From contig JBAJFE010000004.1 in assembly GCA_037903355.1 (NCBI GenBank), positions 2,170,001 to 2,234,000 of the forward strand: a DNA stretch of 64,000 nt. Direction: 5' to 3'. The notes below the pieces were generated by a model that made no database searches, was not told where the DNA came from, and saw only the letters and a list, made by a program, of their open reading frames with translations. Of this stretch, positions 54,190 to 64,000 are shown one piece after another (position 1 is the stretch's first letter; the number at the start of each line of letters is the position of its first letter). Source of the stretch: Trichuris trichiura (Eukaryota; Nematoda; Enoplea; Trichinellida; Trichuridae). The position numbers were made by a program, and so were the translations under genes.

Positions 54190-57100
54190 GTATATGCGCT
54201 ACCCTGAATAGTGCAGATGCGGCATGTAGAAAAAACCAATCCAGCATAACTCTGACAGTTTGTAGGTCTTATTAATATTTTTTTTCTTTAAGGTAGAAAA
54301 GCAGCTCTGTCTTATCACAAAAATACAAAATCAGCGCCGACCTGAAAATGTAACCATCGTAGTACGGTTAAATTGAAGAAGTATTATTTTGACATATTGC
54401 GTTAATAATTGCGCTTCGTTCATTATGTTTTTGCTCGCGTGATCAAATTGCATGTACGAATGAATTTCTTCTAATGGCTTCATACCAAAACATCGTCTTG
54501 CTTACCGTAGGCTATTTATTTTCAATGCCGCTCAAAATCACCGAGCCTTTTTGGGCACGCACGCGAGTAGGCGGACTTAAACGAACCGATTGTTCACTGC
54601 TTCCTAGTTGAATAGGGGCATTATAGCAGTTTGCAACTATTTATTAATACATTCAGACTTCGTCAGTTTGCAGCAACGTTTTCTGTCTATCTTGCCGAGT
54701 TTATGAGGGAAATAGGGCAGTCAGCATAGTTACAAAGGACATTTATAAATATATTTCCAAATTATCCATTATTATATCAATAGATATAATAACTTTACAT
54801 CCCAATTCATGTTCGCGCCTTTCTCATACTCAGTATGTTGAATGCTTTCTTTTGGAATGTGATTTGTGGAGCCTTTTTGCACGCTTGCATTTATAAAATA
54901 CTGCTTATTCCAAGTTTCTGAATTGAAAAATTAAAATTCGAGTAACTTAATGCTAACTCATGCTCTTATATGCAGCGCGATTGCGTCATGTTCGATTCAG
55001 TATTTCATTATTTGGATAGGTGCTGCACTTCTACGCTTTGAGGGAATGAAGGTATTTGCTATAGAAACGGGTGCGGAAAAAAAGTATGCCTTTTTTGGTT
55101 CAACTTTGGTCTTGTAAGGCTGGCATCTCTCAAATTTTTTGCTCTCTTAACGCTAACGCGGCGACACCTGAAGTGAGTGGTTTTTAATGCTTTTTATTTC
55201 ATGCAAAGTGGCAACCTTTTAAGGACTACTAATGTCGTTTATTTTGCTTGCTTTTGCATTCGGCGACGGAATTGACTATGACTGCTTTTGCCTGAGGTGA
55301 CTCTGGCTTTTCCAAATACCTAAGCTCTGACTCGTCGATCATTAAAATCGTTACAAAAGTTGTTACCACCCGGAGGTAGTAAGCATTGACATGGTTGACT
55401 TTGGCGGTGGTTGTCGTCGTGTCAATAGTTCAGCTTTCTCCGTGAGCGGCGCGCTTTCGAGATTTATTGGAAGATCCTTGTGCAAGCAGTGTTTGTTTAA
55501 TTAACTTTCATCTGTCGTTGACTTGCAGCACTTTATTTCATGTCAAACATTTTAATTCCTTCGTACGTACTTGACGCGGCTTTGAAAGAAGACAGCAGCA
55601 GAACGTCGCTTGTATTACTACATATATGCTCTCTTCAACAGTACCGACTTGACAGCATTACGTGTGATCCATAGTTGTTCATTTTTAGCTGCTGCTTGCG
55701 TTTACTTTTGGGTCTTCTTAAATGACAAAGAAAATACAAAACCTGATGGAAGTCATTGGAATCGAGGCAATCCCAACGCTTGTAATCGCTTCGGCGAAGC
55801 GGAAGCTATACTCGATGGTAAGTTGGGTCAAACTGCTTTCAAAGCATTTTCTCTAGCTTTCCGTTTATTTGAATCAACCACACGAGGTTGATATTTGAAA
55901 ATGCGTACAGATTTTGTCGGACAAACGACATGGTATAGACACGCAAAATTTCCGCGTAGTTAATAACAGCTCAGCTTGCCGACAAGATGTTTGGAAATTT
56001 TGAAACGCTCTTTCCACTCAGCTGCGACAATAATGGAGAAGCGAAGCACTTTTAGCGAAGTATCGAATAGTTGGAAAGATGAAAATCAGTTTTGAAGGGA
56101 GGCAGCGTCCCGCCAAGTTTGCTATTACAGGACGCGATGAATTCTTGTTTCCATGGAATTTTTTTTTAAACAAAGCAATCGAAGCAGACGTTTTCCGTCT
56201 TCGTTGGCAGCATGTCATCCAAGACGAAATGCGTCTTTTCCCAACGCTTCGTCCACCATGCTTTGTTTAACAACTATATTTCGAAAGCGGAATTTTTTCT
56301 TGAAGTTTCAAATTTTTGCGAACTGACTTGTCCTTCCTTAAAAATGAAATTTAAGGGGCGAAATTATTCAGCGTTTTCTTCACTCGCGCGCCCATTAACT
56401 CTAAGCATTCTTTTTGCCAATTATAGCTTGCTCTCTATTGGTTTAAAAGGTTGCAAAAAAGACAGCTATCGACAGTTTGCCATCCACGTTTGCAACTGTC
56501 CTTTGAAAAGCACTTTTTTTCAAATCCGAACATTTTCAAAGGCGATTAATTCTTTGTAGTCGTATGTGAAGTGTTTTGCGTATGCCGCCTAGCTCATATA
56601 GTTCCTACTATTAATACGTTGTTCAGTAGAGCACTCAGTCTAAAATATAGGAGAGAAAGTGCTTCATTTTGTCTTCATTGAGAAACGTCCCATAAACGTC
56701 AATTCTATCAACGGTTCTTTTTACAGGGAAACAATAGAGCACTTGACAGTAGTCATGTTTTTACCATATATGATTGAGCGTATTGCAGTCAAGCATTGAA
56801 CGTTTTACATTGTCTGCATCTCATGAAATAATCGATAAAAGTATTGTACCTGTAATTAGTGTTAGCTTCACGTAAAATAGGGATCGAAGAGTAAAGTTCA
56901 AACTATAATCGCATTAAACGGATTCATATGCGACGTCATTAGCTTGATGACGAAAAGGTCTTAAAAAACTGCCTTTGCCTATTTGGCACTTCATTCAAAA
57001 CTTTTTCTCAATTACCATTTTTTGCTTGAAATCTTGAAGCTGGCAGACGCCTTATATACGGCTTCTGATGCATTGGTCTTTTGTCCAGTGCGTCAGAAGC

Positions 57101-58010
57101 CATATAAGGCGAAGACGTTCGCCTAGCTATACTCATTTCTCTTCAACTAAGTTCCTCATTACTGCTAGTCTCAGTTTAGAGGCTGCCAGATGATTGTCAA
57201 CTACTAACGAGTGAAATTTAATTGGATGTAGAAGCAAATGAATAATTCAATGAGATGTTTGCTTAATAATGTTGCGTTCACGAATGAACTAAGCTGAAGT
57301 GAAAAGATTTTGATTAAAACGTACTGTTGTCCGTAGGGGTAAAGTGATGTAGTTTTTTCCATTATGGCATACGGCGAAGTGTAATACTCAAACAGAAGCG
57401 TTTCCTCCCTAAGAGGAAGGTAATAGAGACTTATAGATAATGCTATTCAGTGCTATACAATGAGGCTGCCATATGAGGCAGCATAGATATGCTACAAAAT
57501 GATTGGCTCTTTTGAAGATGAACCTATTTCGATTGTGACGAAGCAGAAGTGGCCCTCAAAGAGCGGTGAAGACGCTTTCTTCATTGTTTGAACGCTGAAC
57601 ATCTACTCAGCAGAGGCGTGGAAATCTTTGACAGATCACTTCCGCCAACAGCGTCGTAATGAAGGCGCGAAAAGTGGTTGTCAAAGTGAAGCAATTTCGT
57701 AAACGCGTTGCGCCGGCCCTCGGCGAGACAATCAATCCAAATGGGTGCTGTTGATGCAATTACAATTGAGCATACTGAACAATTGTGAAAAACCATTGGG
57801 CGGAAAAGCCGAACCGAAGCTACTGGGCAACGTTATTTTCTAAACACGTCGACTTGCCTTATTTGGTCTCTTTCAAGGCGCGTTATAAAAAGTAGTCTTT
57901 TAATGGGTTGGCAGAATTCGATTTTTTCTCCTTCACTATTTTCAAACGCAAAGTATCCCGCCAACTTGCCTCAACGAAAATTTGATTATGTACGGTTGAT
58001 TTGAGTTTCT
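54190..58010. other. intergenic, upstream of the amine receptor
   Basis: No gene is recognised. 55.2-56.6 kb and the last few hundred bases before 58 kb are less AT-rich than the surroundings and probably include the receptor's promoter. A hairpin lies at 57049-57110. Confidence 0.55.
57049..57110. repeat. 26-28-bp inverted repeat, short loop
   Basis: GCCTTATATACGGCTTCTGA and onward (57049-57076) pairs with 57085-57110, with one 2-nt indel and two mismatches and an 8-nt loop. Confidence 0.75.
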
Positions 58011-58018
58011 AATTTCAG
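58011..58018 (+). promoter_or_regulatory. acceptor-like site upstream of amine receptor start
   Basis: AATTTCAG ends 54 nt before the ATG at 58073, with an in-frame stop just after it. This again suggests a 5' UTR intron or spliced-leader acceptor. Confidence 0.35.
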
Positions 58019-58072
58019 CTCTAAGACGAACGTTGGAGATGGCTTTCCAAGTCAAAAGCTTTGCCCTCGGAC

Positions 58073-59443
58073 ATGCTGGAAAGTTATGAACGTCGAAAAG
58101 GGGATATGGCCGAACAACTTGTGGTCGCCACCGGCAAGTCGACCGTGAATGACTCGCATATGCTGGTGACGATCAGCAATATTTCCACCGGCGTACATGT
58201 TGGCCCAATCGGTGCATTGTCACTTTTTGTTATTCTATTTTTTGTTTTTATTATTTTGACAACCGTTGCCGGCAACGCTTTGGTAATTGCTGCCGTTCTT
58301 TCCGAAAAGGCGCTTCGTAGAAATCATTATTATCTGATAATGTCACTTGCGATGGCGGACGAAATGGTCGGCTTATTAGTGACCCCATTGGCCGCCTATT
58401 ACGATGTTAACCAAAAATGGACTATTGGTTTGCGCATGTGCGAAGTTTGGAATTTCTTTGACGTACTGGCTTGTACGGCTTCCATCTTGCATCTTGTTGC
58501 CATAGCCCTTGATCGCTACTGGTCTGTAGCTCATATTGCGTATATTCAGCATCGCACTAAGCGAAGAATTTTCACCATGATTGCCGTGGTTTGGGGTGTG
58601 GCTTTGCTCATTTCGGTGCCGCCAATTTTTGGCTTGAAGGATCCCTTGTTTACGGAAAGAGTTGACCGCTTTAAGGTGTGCCTAATGTCGCAAGACTTAA
58701 TTTATCAGTTATTTAGTACCATTCTCGCCTTTTACGTTCCGCTGTTGCTGATCTTGTTGCTCTACTGGAGAATCTACGTAGTAGCCCACAATAGGATAAT
58801 GCGAGAACGAAAGCGTAAATCCTATAGCATTTCGGCTGATGGTCAACCCAGCTGGCAGACGGAAAGCTGCTTGTTGGAAAGCAGTACTAATAAGCCTGAA
58901 GAAGGCTCGTACGCACTGACTATCGTGAATGATAAAAATACGCAAACGATTCCTCTTCGGAAATATACGAGCTTGTCCTTACAGGAGGCTGCTAGTAGGA
59001 AAGTTCAACTTGTCTTCCGAAGAGTGCATTCCTTGACATACATGCTCGATTTGAAGAAGCGTCGTTCACGAAGAGAGGAGTTAGAGAAAAAAACAAGTGT
59101 TTGTTCAGTGGCGACCACATCCGGCGGCAGCGCTTCTGTGGCACTACCAAAAAGGGAAATAAGGGCAGCCAGAACTTTAGCTATTGTAACGGGCAGCTTT
59201 ATTCTTTGCTGGCTACCATTTTTTGTTCTGGCGTTGTATAGACCAATCGCGTGCAGTTCATCGTTGGAGAATAACATCTCCACCTCTAATTACTGCAATA
59301 TACCGCCGTTGTTGGATAGCGTATTCCTGTGGTTAGGATATGTTAATTCCGCTTTGAACCCATTGATTTATACGGTGTTCAGTCCCGACTTTGCGAAGGC
59401 CTTCAAAAAGATTTTAACCAAAACGTTGCTTAGGTCGAGATGA
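58073..59443 (+). CDS. 5-HT1-like serotonin receptor (class A aminergic GPCR)
   Basis: An intronless seven-transmembrane amine receptor of 456 aa (start ATG 58073; ATG 58106 is a possible alternative; the frame is closed by a TAA at 58022). Class A landmarks from M1: Asp96 in TM2 (LAMAD), Cys123 before TM3 paired with Cys203, the amine-binding Asp130 in FFDVLACTASILHL, DRY at 147-149, a long basic third loop at about 240-362, CWLPFF at 379-384 in TM6 and NPLIY at 429-433 in TM7. TM5 reads FSTILAFYVPLL. TM3-TM5 (DVLxCTASILHLxAIALDRYW, then the TM4 SVPPIFG) resemble 5-HT1 receptors most, so Gi-coupled serotonin signalling in neurons or muscle is likely (inference). N-linked sites NDS and NIS lie in the N-terminus. 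A dopamine or tyramine/octopamine receptor is a less likely alternative. Confidence 0.9.
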   Translation: MLESYERRKGDMAEQLVVATGKSTVNDSHMLVTISNISTGVHVGPIGALSLFVILFFVFIILTTVAGNALVIAAVLSEKALRRNHYYLIMSLAMADEMVGLLVTPLAAYYDVNQKWTIGLRMCEVWNFFDVLACTASILHLVAIALDRYWSVAHIAYIQHRTKRRIFTMIAVVWGVALLISVPPIFGLKDPLFTERVDRFKVCLMSQDLIYQLFSTILAFYVPLLLILLLYWRIYVVAHNRIMRERKRKSYSISADGQPSWQTESCLLESSTNKPEEGSYALTIVNDKNTQTIPLRKYTSLSLQEAASRKVQLVFRRVHSLTYMLDLKKRRSRREELEKKTSVCSVATTSGGSASVALPKREIRAARTLAIVTGSFILCWLPFFVLALYRPIACSSSLENNISTSNYCNIPPLLDSVFLWLGYVNSALNPLIYTVFSPDFAKAFKKILTKTLLRSR

Positions 59444-62400
59444 TATGTCGTCTTCTGTCTACTTTTTCTTGTATCAAGTAAACTCCGTCAAACCGACTGA
59501 CGGCGAAGTGTTAGCGGAAAAGAGGGACAACGATTTCTTTAAAATCGTTACTTCTTTTGCGTACTGTTTTAATCAGACGAAGTTTGCCAGGCTCCCTGTT
59601 GGTTTACAAATGACTTTTTCTTGTCAAGTAACGAACTTTTCCGGCCTCGTTCCACCCCACAATTCATCAACGTCCGTCCACTGTCAGCTGGCTGACGGCG
59701 GAAGAAATACTGACAGTTGCGTCATCTAGTAATAATAAGATTTTCGAATATCCATAATCGTTGGGAGAAGGTTAGTTTCAAGTAACGATTAAATGGTTCT
59801 CCGCGACGAATACTTGCCAGGTGGCATCTATTCATAATATTGTTTATGTCAAAATCTTGACACAAGGTCCCTCACCGTTGCCTTGAAAGAAAGCTGTTTG
59901 CATACGTCTGTCGCGGTCTTGCGTTCCGCTCAAGTTCTTCCGTCTATTTATTTTGTTAAAAACTGATCCATATTTCATGATTATTGAGTTTTGTGTAGCT
60001 AGTCAGAGTACTCTTTCCGAAATTATGCGTACGCGTTAAAATAGCGCCATATATTGCGCAATTATTCTTATTTCATATCTGAGTTCCTGATCATCAAAAA
60101 GGCTGTATGAATCTACTGTAAGCATGCAGCGCCTCAACATATCAGCATTGCATCTATTGCCTAATAGCAACTGAACTTGTAGTTAATAATTACAAGTCCC
60201 TTCAAAACTTTTAAGCAAATTTATAAGTTCCGGGAAAGCTATGTACTAGCTTTCTTACTAATTCACTAGGCAATCAGGTTTTATTTTACTTTTCTTCATG
60301 AAAAACTTGGTTTTTCCGTTAAAAAAACCTTTATTTATTGCTATTGCATCTTGAGCAAGTTTGAATTGCTAACTTAAACAAGGTGCGGAAATTCTCTCTA
60401 ACTAGCGTCTACCTAAACGAGGTTGTATTATGTGAGTGTACCTGCAAATGATTATTCAAGTACAATAAAACCATAGTACTTTTGTTAAAATGCTAAGCTT
60501 AGAACTGTTGCGGAACGCAAAAACTTTGCTAACCGCGGAAAGACAGCCTGAATTTTATAAAAATTACAAAGTCATTTCTAAAACAAATTTGAGCCTGTTG
60601 CAGTTTCAATGTGCTGCCTTTCCTTGGCATGTCAGCTGCTGCTTGGCCTATTTCGCTCTTGTTCAAAGACTTGCCTTCATAAACAGTGCAATTTCAATTT
60701 TTTAACCAACCATTTCTCTATGCTATAAAACACACTTCCTCTTCGACTGATATTTACTATTCTTCTTTTTTCATAGGTTCTATCTTTTTACATTCAATTA
60801 TGAGGTGATAAGATTAGAGACTGTTTCGCGCAATGCAAAATGTGAAACTCAAAAGCCCGGTAACGCTGAGCAGTTCTCTAAACTACACGTTTGAAGCTTA
60901 ATTACGTGAGCAATAAATATGTCACATACAATAATGGTAGAACACTTAACAGTGGAATATCAATGGTCTACTGAGATTTGAAAACCTTCCAACAATGTAG
61001 TTTTACAGAAGTTCTCGAGCGAGTAGAACACAAAAGAATGTTAGCCAACCGTTTTCAATTATTACTAAAGTCGAATCTCTTTTCGAGCTTGCACATAAGC
61101 GATTTTTATTTTTTCTGCGATTTTTGGAGTTTCAACATCCTGAGTACGCTTTATTACGGTATTAAGACGCGTTGTTTTATCATGCATCTCAGTTTACGTA
61201 ATTCGAATTGAAAAGCTGGCCGACTATTTTGTTGCTTTCCCTCGCCAGGTTGGGTCGATTGGACTGCGAGAGGCGTTATGAATATTTCAAAAAGCCATTT
61301 AAACTCGGGCAAATTGACAGAATTGCTGCTCCGCCTTTGCGGACGGCGAGAGGAAGGACAGTTCGGTACGGCGATCGTTTTGTACGTTGAAGTAAGCTGT
61401 AAAAGTTCCTATCAACTTTGTCCGCTTTTACTAAGGGCTTAAAATGTTTGCTTAGAAAAGACTACCGCTCGTTTTTCCATTTGGTGGCAAGAGTCCACTA
61501 GGGAGGCCAGTAATCGGTCGATTCCGTTTTTCTTCTTAGCCTAATTTGGGCTGCTTTACCGTTCGCGTTTCTTTTCGCCCTGAGCAGACAAGTCAATTTG
61601 GTCGTTCATCTTGCCAACGCTGTTTGGCGAAGTCTGGAAGAGAGCAGCGGAAAAACAAGTAATTTCACATTTGGCAATCAAAACTCCCTCCTAAAAGCCC
61701 GTACGATTGTATCACGTGCTTTATTTGCCCCCTGAAAGTTTGACGTAATCTTTGAGCAGTTGCTACGATGTCGTCATCACCGACTGCATTTCTAAACTTT
61801 CGCCTCCAGTCGCCAATTCTCGATTAGAAATTATCCGCATCGAATAGCACGTGTTCGTGCTTAGCTAACCAATAGTTAATTGGATTTGTCCCGTAAGAAC
61901 CTTACTTTTGGAAAAATGTCAATGCGTCATGATGAACCAAGAGGCAATCACGCCCCTTGCAGTGATTTATGAGCGAACCGCTTCGGGTGTTCTACTGACT
62001 CGAAATCTTAAGAAATTCACTTTGGTCCAACTTTGGTTGCATTGTTGAATTTATAAACAGGATTGTATCGAAACTGTTCTTTTAATTCATCCTTATCCTT
62101 AAGAGGCAGTGTACGTTTATTTTAAAGATTTCAAAGCTGCCTGTTTGCATGTATTGTTTATTTATGTCTAATGGCAATATTTTGACAACAAACTTTCCAG
62201 TGGCAAAGAGCGCTGGTCATATATTGATTTCATTTCATTGCTCGTATAATCATACATTTCTCTTGGTCGGGGTTGAACTTAACAACGGATAGAAGGGAAG
62301 ACGATATTTTGTTCATTAATCTTTCGTTGATTGATTGACATATGAGTTCGTTAGCTTTGCGCCGGTTTGATTATCGAATCGCCATGTCTGTTTTTAATGC

Positions 62401-63040
62401 TGAGATAAAATTTTACACTTTGCACTTTCCAAGCATTGAGACGAGGTATGAAGAGCTTGTAGCGTGCTTAAACGTATGCCGAGCAATGACGATGATATTT
62501 ATCTTGCAAATTAACTTCCCGCCTTGATCAACATTTGTTTTCACTATTTTTCCAATCGACACTTTCGGCTTGCCAGTGGAAGCGTGAAAATTTTTTTGTC
62601 CGTCTTTACGAAGGTGATGCTCGCATGCGGTGCGGCAATTCCAGGATGTCACCATTTGTTTACGCAGTGACAGTAGACAAGTTGTTTAAAAGGGTGAAGA
62701 AGGCGAAGGGAGCAAGCAACCTGGTTGAACTTCTACAATTCGCTGCTGCTATGCAGATCAATTTATTGACTTTTTATTGCGCTTTCATTTGAAATTGACT
62801 TGCAGCCGAAGCTAACGAACATGCTCGATTTGCTTGAAGTGCTTAAGTTGGTTGGCGATTGGTCAATTTGGTCATAGATGGAAGGAACCTCTCCGATGCA
62901 TTCGTCTGCTTGACCTAATTACCTTCAATTGGGCCGACGTTGTTGTACCATCTAACCGCTCTTTATCAATTTGCCAATTACAGGTATTCGTTGATCGTTT
63001 GTATACGTGACCAGTTAGTTACAGGAAAAGCTGTAAGAAA
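59444..63040. other. intergenic between amine receptor and PITPNM
   Basis: No coding exon is supported. 59.4-61.1 kb is AT-rich. 61.2-63.0 kb is less AT-rich, without long frames, and likely contains the PITPNM promoter or 5' UTR exons. Confidence 0.55.
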
Positions 63041-63047
63041 TTTTTAG
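63041..63047 (+). promoter_or_regulatory. acceptor-like site upstream of PITPNM start
   Basis: TTTTTAG lies 24 nt before the ATG, which itself is in a GC-rich context (CCGCCGCGGCCATG). Confidence 0.35.
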
Positions 63048-63071
63048 GTCGCTATTTTTTCCGCCGCGGCC

Positions 63072-63149
63072 ATGTTGACCAAAGAATATAGAATTCTACT
63101 TCCCCTGAGCGTCGACGAGTACCGCGTCGCCCAACTTTACATGATACAA
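63072..63149 (+). CDS. PITPNM/RdgB phosphatidylinositol transfer protein, first coding exon (partial)
   Basis: The 26-residue exon MLTKEYRILLPLSVDEYRVA + QLYMIQ matches the N-terminus of class II phosphatidylinositol transfer proteins (PITPNM/Nir/RdgB), whose human members start MLIKEYHILLPMSLDEYQVA. These proteins exchange phosphatidylinositol and phosphatidic acid at ER-plasma membrane contact sites (family knowledge). The exon ends in phase 0 at CAA|GTAAAT. The next family block, which carries the lipid-contacting loop, is not found up to 64000, so the first intron exceeds 850 bp and the gene continues outside the window. The class I PITP N-terminus is less similar (QEYQVGQLY). Confidence 0.8.
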
Positions 63150-64000
63150 GTAAATTGGTTATATCTTTTCATTCATCCGCCATTCAATCATATCATGCGC
63201 TGCTGTTACGGCCGCAGATTGCGGCTTAGGTTTGCTGCTTCTTTGCACATTTTTCCGCAACGCTTAATCGATTCACTGTTCAACTTCTCCGGCAACTTTT
63301 GGCTGCTGCATTAAGGATGAGATTTTGAAAGTTGCCACCTGAGCGCAAAGGATAGCGTTTGCTCTTCAGCATTGCTTGACAGGTCATTTATTCCGCAGCA
63401 CTTATAATCATTCTAATGCTCATATCGACGAGTGCAGCCAATATGGTCAACAGAATTTCTGCGCGAACATGTTTGTAAGCTAACCTTAGAAAAACGAAGT
63501 GTTTACTGTTTACTTGAATACTTTCTTGGTACTATGTTGGTTTGGCGTAAAAATATCCCAGCACACTCGTAGCGCGGCGTACTTTCCGAAAGGCGTAGTG
63601 ATTGAATTCGAGCCGAATGGCCAACTGTTCATTGTATGTTAACCTCTCAGTTTTAATCATCAAAACTGAAAGGCCCAATATTCTCTACTATTTGATAAAC
63701 AGCGTCGGAATGTTGACGTTGCTCCGAGACGAGCGTGCGTCAGCGTTGTTCGATTATTTTGTACGTTTGAATTTGAAACTCTTAGTAATTTAGGAAAAGC
63801 TTTTTTCGACAGGTTCGGAAAGCAGTTATGAATGACTTTTCCATTTGCCTTAAGGTAGAAGACCCGTTTTTGCGACTTGCCTTTAACGCGCACGTTTAGT
63901 ACGTGCGCATTGACGTTATCTTATTGTATGCATGTTGTTATTCCGTTCCGAGAAATTAAAAGTGAAGCATCCGTTGTTAATATGGTCATTGATTAGCACC
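63150..64000 (+). other. start of PITPNM intron 1
   Basis: No second exon is recognised here. Short frames (for example 63602-63793) show no PITP similarity. Confidence 0.5.

Noticed and set aside
59445..59729. 94-codon frame directly after the amine receptor stop
   Set aside because: It lies in the probable 3' UTR in another frame and shows no family.

Overview
The window is AT-rich nuclear DNA from an animal, most likely an invertebrate. Multi-exon genes with very short introns (mostly 49-60 nt) and GT-AG or GC-AG borders are separated by long intergenic tracts rich in inverted repeats and (AAT)n microsatellites. The gene content (PRPF40, an FMRFamide-type receptor, citrate synthase, HGH1, TACO1, a 5-HT1-type receptor, a PITPNM/RdgB start) is metazoan. 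Short introns and pyrimidine-AG sites just upstream of several start codons would suit a nematode-like genome with trans-splicing, but the phylum is a guess from gene style, not proved.

Layout. 1-2.1 kb: 5' part of an unrecognised minus-strand gene running off the left edge. 2.1-10.9 kb: no recognisable gene. 10.9-18.3 kb: complete PRPF40 (21 exons, 707 aa by my splicing). 18.4-19.7 kb: an FMRFamide-receptor-like GPCR on the minus strand, convergent with PRPF40. 19.7-25.2 kb: intergenic, with a pogo-like MITE and palindromes. 25.2 kb: first exon of a PDZ protein. 31.0-35.7 kb: mitochondrial citrate synthase (10 exons, 468 aa, catalytic His/His/Asp all present). 36.2 kb: a tRNA-like SINE candidate. 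37.5-38.6 kb: HGH1 (minus strand), head to head with TACO1 (38.8-39.8 kb, plus strand) across 134 bp. 40-58 kb: repeat-rich intergenic DNA with an HGH1 exon-2 relic, three long (AAT)n arrays, foldback elements and an inverted-repeat insertion with a 13-bp target-site duplication that looks like a Penelope-like element remnant. 58.1-59.4 kb: an intronless 5-HT1-like receptor. 63.07 kb: first coding exon of a PITPNM/RdgB phosphatidylinositol-transfer protein, continuing past the right edge.

The genes are ordinary housekeeping and neuronal genes with no shared pathway visible, apart from HGH1/TACO1 probably sharing a promoter. Exon models were built by eye; each gene total is a multiple of three and all exon phases agree. 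The most interesting material is (i) a dispersed hairpin motif (CTGAYGA-stem-CCGAAA) with a covarying base pair, found inside foldback retroelement-like insertions, (ii) the GPCR lacking several class-A microswitch residues, and (iii) the HGH1 exon relic. I did not find an evident new multi-gene system.
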